Below are positions 10,467-21,860 of a stretch of 64,000 nucleotides of DNA, in pieces (position 1 is the stretch's first letter; every line of letters starts with the position of its first letter). The position numbers were made by a program, and so were the translations under genes. Below the pieces are notes generated by a model. That model was not told the DNA's origin. It searched no databases and was given only the letters and a program-made list of their open reading frames with translations. Location of the stretch: NCBI GenBank assembly GCA_024752435.1, contig CP103024.1, forward strand, positions 930,001-994,000, read 5' to 3'. The DNA comes from Allantophomopsis cytisporea (taxonomy: Eukaryota > Ascomycota > Leotiomycetes > Phacidiales > Phacidiaceae).

Positions 10467-11237
10467 ATGGCGTCGACGGGTAAAGCTGCGAGAATGGGGG
10501 AGGAGTATGCTATCCCGTTACAATACCTTGAATATCTACTGACATTACCCCAGTATCTGGAAGTATGTCCCCTGCGCAAGATGACCGATCGAACGAAATT
10601 GATTATGCGACAATATTCAATCGCACTATAGGCGCTGACTTCGGAAAAGGACACGAGTAGATAAGGTCAACGCCGAGCTTGTGACCCTGACTTATGGCAC
10701 AATGGTCGCTCAACTCTGCAAGGACTACGAGAGCGACTATATTGAAGTCAACAAGCAGCTCGAGAAGATGGGATACAACATCGGTCTCCGACTGATTGAG
10801 GATTTCCTGGCAAAGTCGAACATCACAACTCGCTGTATCAACTTCCGAGAAACAGCTGAGATGATCTCAAAGGTATAATTTCAACGGAGGGTTATCCTTT
10901 GGCTTTGTTCTGATCTTAAGATTAGGTCGGTTTCAAGATCTTCCTGAATATCACACCAACCGTAACGAATTGGGCTGGCGATAACACAGAGTTCTCTCTC
11001 GTATTTGATGAGAACCCCCTGGCGGATTTCGTGGAGCTACCTGATGATGGACGGGCTCAAGAGGAATTGTGGTACTGCAACATCTTCTGTGGGATCTTGA
11101 GGGGTGCTTTGGAGATGGTACAGATGCAGGTAGAGGCGCATTTCATAAGTGATGTGCTTAGGGGCAATGACTCGACCGAGATGAGGATCAAGTTGGTCCG
11201 GTATATTGATGACGAAATGCCGGCCGATGATGAATAA
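10467..11237 (+). CDS. BET3: TRAPP subunit BET3 (TRAPPC3)
   Basis: Exons 10467-10504, 10554-10562, 10650-10872 and 10926-11237 give 193 residues. BET3 is the shared core of the TRAPP complexes, which act as tether and Rab (Ypt1) exchange factor on Golgi membranes. The family start GEDIWK-TRVDKVNAELVTL appears only if a 9-nt exon (TATCTGGAA) is included. Downstream are TYGTMVAQLCKDYESDY, the cysteine of the SNITTRCINF loop (Cys78, equivalent to the acylated Cys of BET3) and the VGFKIFLNITP and NIFCGILRGALEMVQ blocks. The introns have good branch points (CTGAC at about 10635). The gene is convergent with the 889-residue gene, 281 bp away. Confidence 0.95.
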
Positions 11238-11518
11238 AAGGTTGGCTCTATTGGGAGTTTGGGCGTTCTGGGCAATATACCTGAATTAATCTGGGAAATA
11301 GATTCCTGTCTGCTGATGGATGGATGTAGCCACAATACCTGCAAGTGATGTGCAAAGAACTATACTTCATTTCCTACTGAATCATTCTCATCACTCTTAC
11401 TAGTGAATGTGTCTTTCTCTTGATTTTGCAGCAATAGCAAATGAAAGCTGAAATCTGGTCTTTTCTCCTTCTCCTATCTGACATATCCTATCCTGTATTC
11501 TTGTCGTATCCACTCTGG

Positions 11519-14338
11519 TTAGACATTGAAAGAGTCCCCGCATATTTCCACATCCTCTACATGGGCGTAAGATGGTCCTGATCCTGTTCCTTCAGCCGCA
11601 CTCATCACAATTAGACCTCTGGCTGCCTCCACAGATGCAGAGTGTTTATCAAGCTCGGCGATAATATCATCATCACTCAGCTCAGTCTCAGCTCTGAGTT
11701 CCTCTATAGACGTGCTATGACGAGCTAGCTCAGTAAGGAGATCAGCATCACTCATACCCTCGTATCTGAAGGCTTCTGCAGGATTTAGCTGAGAGTCCTC
11801 ACTGATAGTTTGATCGTCATCAAATAAAGTATGGGAATTGGAGGCAGAATCCGATTCATTTCTGCCCTCTCCACCTGCCTTATCGCTGCTGTCCTCTGAA
11901 CCTTCCAAGCTATCCAAGTCAAGGAAGTCAACGTCGCGCGAAAGAGTTTCGATCAATTTATTGCAAGAGGCCGTTCTTTGTTTGGCTACTTGATCATGTA
12001 ACAACTGGAGGCCCCGCAACATGTCAAGCGATGCGTCGATATATACCTTTCTTTTTTCCTCGAGCGACGGGCCGTCTTTGATTACACCCTTACCTTTCTT
12101 CAGTGCTTCTTTTGAAATCTCCGTGGTAAGCTCCCGAGCAGCATTCTGTACCTTTCCAATGATTCTGGTAAATTGTTGGACGGGTTCGTGGGCATTCTCT
12201 AGACCTTGAAGAACAGGCTTTCCAAGACCCTCTTGTGCTTCGTAATAAGATATCTCAGCTGCGAGTTTCACAATTGGAAAGTCTTCTTTTGTCAGCTTCG
12301 TATCCCACTCTTCTAATTGATAGTACCAGTGGTCTTCGCCAAAGAGTGGTAAAAATGAGGTTTTTGGATTGGCGTGGTAACCAAGTGGTATGTTTTGTTT
12401 TATAATTTCTGCCACATAATCCAACAGATTGAGCGCACCGTAATATTCGTCCAAAAGCCCCGGTCTCCATTGGTCCAAGTATGACATAGAGTCTACACCG
12501 TTCCTTGTGCTCGTATCCATATCAACGAGCTTCTGGAGTCTCAACTGCTCATCCTTTCTGTACCGTTGGCTGTCGATAAGCTTTCGAATCCCCTCTTTGC
12601 TCTTCTCGGTTTCTTCGAGCATAGTCTTGAAATCTCCGAAGCTATCTATCAGCTCATTCAATTGTGCGGGTTGCAGTCCGAAGATATTGCTCTTAACTGA
12701 ACAATCATGCTTCTTCTTGATCACATAAGCTTGGTGCAAGCCAGGGAAATACTTGTCATCCAGTCCGAGGAACTTGCTTCGGTATCTCATACCAATATCG
12801 GCTGCCCGGTCGATGAAGGTGCTATTGCGATCGGCCTGTCCTTTTCGTCTTAGTCGCTCCCGATGCCACGCCCTCAAGGCTTGCACACATCTGGTGGTCA
12901 TGTTCTCCATCCTGAGGCCCTTATGAATTCTTCTCCAACCAAAGTCGGTCTCCCCTTCAATACTTGGCGACATAAAGTTCCTTCTGACGTTCTCATCTGC
13001 TGCTTCTATCAAAACCTCGAGCTGGCGGTATCTCTCCTCGATCTTCTTGAACTTTCGCCAATCACGATGCTTGATATTGGGGGGTTTCTCATGAGGGAAG
13101 TCATTGATGTATCTACCAAAAGGGACAAGCATATCCTCCTTCGTCTCTTCAGGGCGATGACGAATTTTTGTATAGGCTTGAAAGGTGCTTGCAAAATCTA
13201 CCTGAAGCATCCTCTCCATCTTCTCTATATCTTCAATTCCATCGGATCGGAGGCCTAAAAGGAAAAAATGTCAGCAAGTTGTCTTCGACGCTTTAGGCTC
13301 AGCGACAACTGGAAATTGCATCTAAATCCTCTTCAAAACATCAAAGGAAGACCCACCTTGGGTGATTGAAACATAACAACCTTTGGATTTGTGAAATGCT
13401 ACGGCTCGTTTCATTTCTGACAAGTTATCATAGATCTCATCAAGCAACGTACATCTCGTGGAGTGGCGAATCGGCGATCCAGGATATGACAATAATATGT
13501 CTACCGCATGTCTCCAGACTACTTCATGAAGACGGCTATTCTCAGTATCCACCCACAACTTATCAGTGAGAGAATGGAGATAACTGGTATCCCAAGCTTT
13601 GTTGTTCAGAATTTCTGGACACAATGGACAGCCTGGGTGTCTCCAATTTTCTTTGAACGGAATCTGATTTTTAGTCTTAATGCTGACTTCCTTCTCCTTC
13701 TTCCGAGTATAGGAGTATTCCTCGGCCGGTACGCGTCTAAAATCCGTAGTTTGGGGTGCCGCACCAAAGGGCTCAACAATATCGACAGTACGAAGAAGCT
13801 TTGAAGCCAAAGTTGCGAACCTCGAACCCTGAAAAAAGCCGAGGACATCTTTCGTCTCGAACGACGAGCGTCCATCATCGATACCGAGAGTTGAAATATC
13901 GTAGTGCTCATGGTAGCGTCTGCGGTTCTGAAGATAGTCGTTCAGAATATCTGTGTCAAAATCTCCAGATAAGATTTTCTCTGAATTCCAACAGCGGATG
14001 ATTACCTCCACGAGATGCTCTATTGGGAGAGGATACCATGGATAGACTCCTTGGAATGTATGGTAGCAGCCGGTAAATTTCACAACTGCATCAGTGAAGA
14101 CAACTCCCTGACTCTTGTTCTTGGTTAGCATATCGAGAGCACATCAGCATAAAGTACTTACCGAGTCTTTACCCTCATGTTCCATCGCTTCACGCATCAA
14201 GAACCAGCACAAGTTGCCTAAGTTTACACTCCGTATGGGCAGCTGACTTGGACCGAATGGAGAATCGCAGCGTAGACCCAGTATTGTGTAGATCTCTGCA
14301 GGAGGGGGTATGGGTTCAATGCGCTGCATAGTTGCCAT
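11519..14338 (-). CDS. Large protein of unknown function (889 residues)
   Basis: Exons 14162-14338, 13357-14113 and 11519-13254. The introns are 48 nt (GTAAGT, CTAAC branch) and 102 nt (GTGGGT to CCTTTTAG). The start ATGGCAACTATG gives MATMQRIEPIPPPAEIYTI. The N-terminal third is globular, with a possible metal site HPGCPLCPE. The middle (about residues 320-720) is rich in Lys, Glu and Leu, probably long helices (KKIEERYRQLEVLIEAADEN, ETEKSKEGIRKLIDSQRY). The tail is acidic and Ser-rich and carries two diverged copies of an SDxDLLxELxxHSxSxE motif about 24 residues apart. There is no signal peptide or membrane segment. I do not recognise the family, and no function is assigned. Coding status is firm because the long frames, splice sites and phases agree. 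Confidence 0.8.
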
Positions 14339-16227
14339 GTTGGATGTTGGATGTCGGATAGGATGGCTGTGGACGTTTTCAATGGGTTCTGTGATATGAA
14401 TGCAACAAGGTGTGTGTCGAGGTCAAAAGCGACCTTTATAGTTGTTCGAAGGGAAAGGGCGAGCTGTTGCAAGTGGAAACCAACGGAAGTAGGTAGAGGC
14501 CATGACCTTGGCGGGTTTTCCATCCAGCAAGCGCAACTCACTGGCGACAATACGCTGACAGCAGCAGGCTTCGATAAGTCCTTCTAGACGTGCATCATCA
14601 TAAAAGAAGGGATATTATATCGATCTTCAACAGAAAAGTAACAAGTGTCTTTTTTCCTATGTGTTCATCTCATGTTCTCAGGTATGGGCTTCATCAAAGG
14701 GATGTCAAGTAGCAAAGCAAGTGATATTGATAGAGCGCCATTGATATCAAGGTGTCCCATTTTATGCTATTTTATGACAAGGATGAGCTATGGCATCTGG
14801 TAAGCAATTTCTAATGCAACATGACTTTACTAAAAACAAACTAAGAAGCATTATCCTCGACTTCTCAAGGCCTTCGCGACTTGATTGTACTATGATCTGA
14901 TTTTGATCAAAGCTATTGAATCACTTGGCTTACAAGCTTCATGGAATGATCGAAACAAACATGAGATTTCTTTTTACTTTTTCAGATAGTATTTGAAGAT
15001 TATTTTGTATTCTCAGTTAGGACTATTTTGTAATACATAGAGTAGAACAATATTTATAATAGTTGGTGTCAGTAGGGCTATGAGAAGGAATGCCTTCAAT
15101 ATAGCGAAGGTTTGAAGAACAATCTTACCAGTTATACTATAGCACATAGTTTATTTTTATTTTGCAGGAATAGATCCAATCAATCTAAAATTATTCTTAT
15201 ATAATAGTTATAGTAGCCACCTAAATTATTGAAGCCAAAAAAAAAAAAAAAATCTATCTGGAGTAGTCTACAGATAGATCATCCTATTACTACGGTAAAT
15301 AATGCAACACAGATTAACATTCACATACTGCGTACACCTGCAGAACAATGCATGCTTGGATCTGACAAAACACATACTAAGTGTAAGACATGCAGCGCAC
15401 GTGTTTCATAGAACAAAGAGTTTCCATATCAGGTTATATTGAATAAATCCTTAACGAGTGAGCTAAACAATTAATGTACTTCAAAGTACGGACACATGAC
15501 TTCTCAGATCTGGAGATACGAAGTAAGGCGTGTCAGATTAAAGGCCAACGATGTCAATACGAAGTACATACAATTTCTTGGAACTCACACATATGTAGCA
15601 TAATATGATTATGTTACTCAGTCTTCATAACTTCAAAGTTGCTGAAAAGACAACATATTAATTTTATCCATAGATTCTTTGGTTTATTTTAATTATCTGA
15701 TGTTAATATAAGATACTTTAACTTTGCTTGTCCCCTATTTCCTAATAATTCATTCTTTGGTCGTGGGTTTCCTGTCAGCCACACTTCTGATGTGGTGAGC
15801 GAACCTCTGTCGTGAACTAACGGCGCTCACGCTTTCACGTTGCAACTATTCCATTCTACCTATCCGCTTCGCCGACCCTTAAACGTTGATTGGTCATACT
15901 CCTCTCTTTCACATCCAAACTTGCCCCCAGAATCGCCTAGTGTCGTGTCGAACCAAAGAGATTTTCTGGCCCGTGCATACTTAGGTCGAGGCGAAAGCGA
16001 AAGCGGGCGGCGAGTGTGAGAGCGAGCTCGACCGACGCCTTTTACTCGGCTTGCTTTCTCTTCCCCTTCCCAACCTCTGACAATACACATCGAAAAGCTG
16101 CAATTCCGCAATTACGACAAGGAGATTTCGGAGGAAGTTGTTGCTGTTGTTGGTTGAAGTAGGAAGGATTGCCTTTTGGAAAAACTGAAGAGAGGAAGGA
16201 TAGGAAAAGAAAAGAGAAGATATTAAT
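14339..16227. other. AT-rich intergenic region; possible decayed repeat
   Basis: No gene found. From about 14,940 to 15,260 the sequence is very AT- and TpA-rich (for example TTATATAATAGTTATAGTAG) and includes a 16-base A run at 15,237-15,252. This texture resembles repeat DNA mutated by RIP in ascomycetes. The right end (about 15,780-16,227) becomes GC-richer and is probably the promoter and first leader exon of the CNBP gene. Confidence 0.5.
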
Positions 16228-16653
16228 GTAAGTATCCTTTGTTGTGCTTTCTTTTGCGCCATGGGGACCTCTGCGACAACGACCATCGAAGCTCAAATCA
16301 TCGACGATTCAATCTTGTGCGATTCTGTCACCTTTACGACATACCCGATATCATCTCGACAATGCTCAAGACATGGGGTTGATCACTTTCATCGAGTGGG
16401 GAAAGGTTATCGAGGTTCAGGTCCAGGTCTAGGTCCATGTCCATGAAGCTCGAACCTCACCCCGCCCTTTGGTTGGAACATACCTCGTCGACACCACCTT
16501 TTCTACGAAGAAGCTCTGTGTCCTTTGAAGTTCGAGCTCCTACACTTTCGAAATCGACTATCACCAGCGTTGATCACAAGCATGTCGACCAAAAACGCAT
16601 TCCCAATGATGGCACGATCTCGAATAGGAACCAAGGACTAACAAGAAGTACAG
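16228..16653 (+). other. Likely 5'-UTR intron of the CNBP gene
   Basis: A perfect donor (AATG|GTAAGTATCC type, GT at 16228) and a CTAAC branch point at about 16638 with acceptor AAGTACAG bracket 426 nt just before the start codon. This is inferred from splice consensus only. If the intron is retained, a frame open from an ATG at 16443 runs into the CDS. Confidence 0.45.
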
Positions 16654-16664
16654 CAGCCGATAAA

Positions 16665-17445
16665 ATGTCTTCATTGTCTCGTAGAGCATGCTATAAGTGC
16701 GGCAATGTCGGTCACTATGCCGAAGTTTGCTCGTCTGCTGAGCGTCTCTGCTACAACTGTGAGTCAATATTCTACATCAAGCCCCGCATGAATTTGCTGA
16801 CAAATAGGCAATAGGCAAGCAGCCAGGACACGAGTCTAACGGTTGTCCATTGCCAAGAACTACCGAGGCAAAGCAGTGCTACCACTGCCAGGGTTTGGGT
16901 CATGTCCAGGCTGACTGCCCAACTCTTCGCTTGAGCGGTGCTGGAACCAGCGGTCGATGCTACAACTGTGGCCAGCCAGGTCACTTGGCTGTAAGTTAGC
17001 TCCCTTAACATTCCGACATCACTTGCTGACCCAGTCGCAGCGTTCTTGCCCATCTCCAGCTGGTGCTGGACCAGCTCCAGGTCTTGGTCGCGGTGCCGGA
17101 GCTCCTCGTGGTGCATTTGGAGGTTTCCAGCCACGTGGAGGATTTGCCAGCGGACCACGCCCAGCAACCTGCTACAAGTGTGGTGGGCCAAACCACTTCG
17201 CCCGTGATTGCCAGGCTCAGGCTATGAAGTGCTATGCTTGCGGAAAACTTGGACACATTTCTCGCGACTGCACTGCACCAAACGGTGGACCACTCAACAC
17301 TGCCGGTAAGACCTGCTACCAGTGTGGTGAGGCTGGTCACATTTCTCGCGACTGCCCACAGAAGGCTACCAACGGTGACCTCGGTGGCAATGCCGACTTG
17401 GGAGCTTCCGTTGCCCCAGTCACCCCTCTTGTTCCTCTTGCCTAG
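16665..17445 (+). CDS. GIS2: CCHC zinc-knuckle nucleic-acid-binding protein (CNBP/Gis2 family)
   Basis: Exons 16665-16758, 16815-16990 and 17041-17445 give 224 residues. There are seven CX2CX4HX4C knuckles: CYKCGNVGHYAEVC, CYNCKQPGHESNGC, CYHCQGLGHVQADC, CYNCGQPGHLARSC, CYKCGGPNHFARDC, CYACGKLGHISRDC and CYQCGEAGHISRDC. A Gly/Arg-rich RGG-like linker (PGLGRGAGAPRGAFGGFQPR) separates knuckles 4 and 5. Family members bind single-stranded G-rich DNA and RNA and promote translation of selected mRNAs; yeast Gis2 associates with polysomes and RNP granules. Both introns split knuckles. The first intron ends in two AG acceptors 7 nt apart, and only the second keeps the frame. The start chosen matches the family N-terminus. 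Confidence 0.95.
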
Positions 17446-19531
17446 GTTCCCTACCAAGGACCTTCGCTGGATCCAAGGATTCGATGACCTTTCTTCCGGC
17501 GCGTGGCATTCATCATCGTCTCTTCTTTAGTATGTATTTGGACATAAAGTTCTCTTTGGTTCTATCCCGTGTCGATCCTGTTAGATCCGTGATCATCTCA
17601 GCATCACAAATGAAAATTTTTCCTTGGCCATAAATTAGGCACGGCGCCTGGACTTCTGCTGCAGTATCCTGCCCTTTTCAACAATCTTCTATTCTGGAAA
17701 ACCAAAAAGTGCCTCAATGTGAAACGGCTGCATTTGGGCTATTCCGATAACACCTTTTTACGAACTTACAACCCGGGTAATTTGCTTACCACAACCAAAA
17801 GCCCCTTTTTACGATCATTGGCGCATAGTTTCTTTCCATGGAGCATTTCGGACCCCTTTATCATCCCAATTTTCTTCATACCTTTTCCCATCAAACTGTA
17901 TGAGCGTTGCTACAGATGCTTGGGGAAATGGAGTGGAACTTTTGGAGCTGTGTTAGAGGCTTGGATTTAGGTGCGAGGTTCCATGGGTGCGATGGAGTGT
18001 GGAGGTAGTGCGGATGACGGGCGGTGGATTGGTGGTGATAGAGTGGAAGAAGTGGTCAATAATAGTGATGAATCGAGCTGAGTCTGGAGCTTATTGTTTG
18101 ACTGATGTTATGCTTTCTTTGTGATTTGAGTGAACAATACGTAAGACATGGTTCTCTGGTTCAGACTGAGCTTCAGGGGAAGTAGCCCTTGAAAACACCA
18201 AAGCTTCATATGTGAATGTGGGACGGGCTTATGGGAAGTCTTGCGTGTAGGGATCATGTCCATATCCTCTTCCAAACCAGGCCTTGCAGGATTAGAGAAT
18301 GAGTTGAGTTGAAGACAAGACAAGGGGCATACATGATTACGATGTCTTTTAACTCTCCAAGCCAAAACTCACAAGCTGTTTTGGCTTACCTCGAAACGCA
18401 CTTGATTGCTTTGGTAGTCGTATCGAAAAGACACAGCAGAGTCCTCAAGATACACCGTTCAATGTGTTGTTATTCAGTAAGTACAAACAAGTTTTAATCC
18501 TTACAAAACTACCATTATAAGTATGGTTATGTGGTAGGTGTTCTTCGCATCAAAGATTTCTCACTTTCCTAGGTGAGCCGCACAGAGTGCCACAGCTTCA
18601 TGCTCACAGCAGTCAGAACGTCTATATAGATCAAAACAATCCAACATCTGATACAAATCTCCTATGGCTGCCCGAATGGAAAGAGATTACGACACGCAAT
18701 CGAGGGGTTGCAAGCTCGACTCACTGGCCAAAGCCAAAGGAGATTCAGACAAATACCTTCGGGATTTTCTGGTGCCGAGTATATTAAGGAACAGCGCACT
18801 TAAAAGGTGCCTCAAGTAATGAAAGCTTTGTATTCTTTTTTTTTCTTTCAGTTTTGATCCTTCATACCTGTCCTGTGTGCATTCTTTTTGTAATTTTTTG
18901 TCTACGTTCAGCGAAGCATGATTAACGACGGAGATGCAAACGATGATGAGAGAACAATTGATGGTGAAGGTTGATCTTGCATAACTAGGAAGTAGTCATA
19001 GCAAATCTTCGAAGATCTCAAGAAACGTGTCATAGCTACTACATAATGCAAAACAATTTCTTGGCTATGATGTGGTGCTTTATGCTCGAACCAGCGTGCT
19101 TGGTAAATGACTCAGGAGGCATAATGTTGGAATCTCTACTTCTCTACACCTCTCTGCTGTTTTAGTTTGCTCACAGTATCTAATCTGAATTACTGTAAGG
19201 TATCGAGTCTAATGCACAACAATAGAGATCACGAGGTCTGCACTAATTATGTTATGGCTGCCTGCGCAGCTTGAGGCCCAATATGTGCTCAGCTCCAGGT
19301 TGGCATGTGATGCACGCGAGCCTTTGCCATCTCCCACAACACCAGGATTCCTACTTATACTTCTCCAATACATACTTCCTCATCAAATAACCTTAGTCTC
19401 GAAAGCTTTGTGCAATTGATCACAGTAATCATCATAATTGTCGTATTGAAGCATACAGCGAACTGTTTTCTGCGTATGACGTCTGCGAACTCAACAGAAT
19501 CAACTACTTGGGTAATCGAAACACCTGGCTA
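17446..19531. other. Intergenic region
   Basis: The first few hundred bases are probably the 3' UTR of the CNBP gene. Nothing else here has clear coding character on either strand. Confidence 0.55.
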
Positions 19532-19735
19532 ATGCCATTGGTACACGCGTCTGATACCTATACAGGTCCATCTGGTCCTCCAATAGGTCTTCTTATCGGA
19601 ATTCTTATTTCTCTGGGACTGGTTGGCCTGATTTCTATCACGATCTGCTGCCATCACAGGGGATATCTCCGTCTGGCCAGGAGAAGGTTCTTTGAGACCG
19701 CACAGACTGTCGGTGACTGGTGGCCTGGACTTTGA
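19532..19735 (+). CDS. Candidate tiny single-pass membrane protein
   Basis: An ATG-initiated frame of 67 codons. A short N-terminus (PSGPPIG) leads into one clear hydrophobic helix (LLIGILISLGLVGLISITIC), followed by a basic stretch (HHRGYLRLARRRFF) that predicts a cytosolic C-terminus. A GT at 19511 and CAG at about 19566 could be an intron, but the phase did not match an upstream ATG (MTSANSTESTTW). It lies 112 bp upstream of DMC1 on the same strand. It could be a real micro-protein or the last exon of an unrecognised gene. Confidence 0.35.
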   Translation: MPLVHASDTYTGPSGPPIGLLIGILISLGLVGLISITICCHHRGYLRLARRRFFETAQTVGDWWPGL

Positions 19736-19847
19736 CTATACATACTTTGATATTTTACTTACCTTTTTCCCCTTACTCACCATTAATTGTCGTCACAGCT
19801 TTGATCGCGTTCAAATAAGCTTGTCCAGCTAGTATCAAGAAGTCAAG

Positions 19848-21451
19848 ATGGTTGCGTCTGCTGTTGTCGATGAGGAGGATCAGTACCTCGATGATGTATT
19901 TCTTGAAACGCTATTGAGATTTTTCATCAATACTGACTTCGATAGGATGGCTTCATTATGAACATTGACACCATTCAGGCTCATGGTAAGCTTCAATGGC
20001 TGTGTCTTTGATTCACGCTAATGTACATAGGCGTAAGTGCAGCCGACATCATGAAGCTCAAGGCCCATAACATCAACACTGTCCGCGTAAGTTTGAATGG
20101 AATTTCCTAAGTTGTACGCTAATCGGGCATAGACTGTTCTCATGACTACTAGCCGTCAGCTCTTGAAGATCAAAGGTTTCTCGGACATCAAGGTTGAGAA
20201 ACTTAGAGAAGCTGCGAAGAAGATGCTGGTATTTGTCTTGAAGAATGGTCTGATGTATTGATGCTGACTTGATAGCCTGACATGGGTGGCTTCAAAACTG
20301 GTACTGATGTCAAGGGTGACCGTAAAAGATGTACCAGGATCAGTACTGGGAGCAAGCAGCTCGATACAGCTCTCAACGGGTTAATAGTTCTCGAAATCTT
20401 CGGTAGGAGCTGACTGACAATATTTCAGTGGATTCGAGACGATGAGTATCAGCGAGGTCTTCGGAGAGTACAGTATGTTCCCCCAGCCCATGCTCTCACG
20501 AACATACTGACAAACACTAACAGGATGTGGAAAGACTCAAATGGCCCATACTATGTGTGTTACTGCTCAATTACCAAAGGTACGTAAGCTGCATGATGGA
20601 ATGAGCGATTGAAGCTAAGAAAAATGTAGGAACTTGGTGGTGCTGAAGGCAAGGTAGCATATATTGGTATGCCCCTCAATCTCGGTTACCATCACTTTAC
20701 TGATGACGACTAGACACTGAAGGCACCTTTCGTCCCGAGAGAATATCTCAGATTGCTGAGCGTTATGGAGGTTGGTTCAATAAAAGAGTTCTAGATACTA
20801 GCTAACAGCATATAGTTGATGGTGACCAAGCTCTTGACAATATTGTTTATGCTCGAGCCTACAACAGTGAGGTGTGTTCTCATTCGACTAAGTAAACACG
20901 TGTACTTACAAAGTCCAGCATCAAATGGAATTGCTCGACGGACTATCAAGTTCCTTTGTTAGCGGCGAGTTCCGACTTCTTGTGGTAGACAGTATAATGG
21001 CCCTTTTCCGCACCGACTACTGTGGACGTGGAGAGCTTTCTGAGCGTCAGCAAGCATTGAACCAATTTCTCACGAAATTATGTAAAATCGCTGAGGAGTT
21101 CAATCTCGCAGTATTCATGGTACATTTATCTCAAAGCATTTGTATATACTTCTAACGCATCTCAGACAAACCAGGTCCAATCTGATCCGGGTGCTAGTGC
21201 ACTTTTCGCAAGTGCTGATGGCCGCAAGCCGGTCGGTGGTCACATCTTGGCACATGCTTCAACTACTCGACTTCTGCTTCGCAAAGGCCGCGGTGAAGAG
21301 CGTGTTGCAAAGATCATGGACTCGCCAGGTAAAATTTGAAGCAACTCGATTCATACTTGAATGACTGTTGACATTTCTCCCAGATTGTCCTGAGCGCGAA
21401 TCGATCTACATCATCACAAACGGCGGAATCAATGACCCAGAGAAAGTCTAG
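19848..21451 (+). CDS. DMC1: Meiotic recombinase DMC1
   Basis: Thirteen exons: 19848-19895, 19946-19985, 20031-20086, 20133-20228, 20276-20379, 20429-20472, 20524-20579, 20630-20666, 20714-20770, 20816-20871, 20919-21119, 21166-21328 and 21384-21451. They give 341 residues. DMC1 is the meiosis-specific RecA/Rad51-family strand-exchange protein. An N-terminal HhH-like domain (LLKIKGFSDIKVEKLREAAK) precedes the ATPase core. Walker A is GEYRCGKT (residues 127-134) and Walker B is LLVVDS (Asp222). IDTEGTFRPERI, GRGELSERQQALNQFL and the NQVQSDPGA loop follow. The HQMELLDGLS block and total length favour DMC1 over RAD51. One intron falls inside the Walker A Arg codon. Many short introns and meiotic use make splicing control plausible. 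Confidence 0.95.
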
Positions 21452-21860
21452 TCTCTGATGACCAGTGAATTGTCTCGAAACATATGAATGATATGGATGG
21501 TTGTATTGCATGTAGCTTGGAGCTTGGAATTTGATCTAATGATTTGCTACGGGTTCATAGCTTGTTCAATGTCGGGTGGAGCACGCATAGCTATGGAAGT
21601 ACTGTTGTCGAAAGATGCTCAACGGTCGTGTTGTGGGGCTAGATTAATTAGATTAGATTAGATTTTAGCTTATCCACTCGCCAGAAATTATTCTGCTATC
21701 AAACTCTCTTCCACCACAAACCTTAAAACATCAAAATCCATACATCAATAAACTAGCGGACCCTCAAAGAAACTATACAAGAATCAGCTTCTACGTGATC
21801 GCGAAACCAGGATCAAGAGATATCGGAGAACTTCCTAGGCTTGAGCGAAATCTCTTCATA

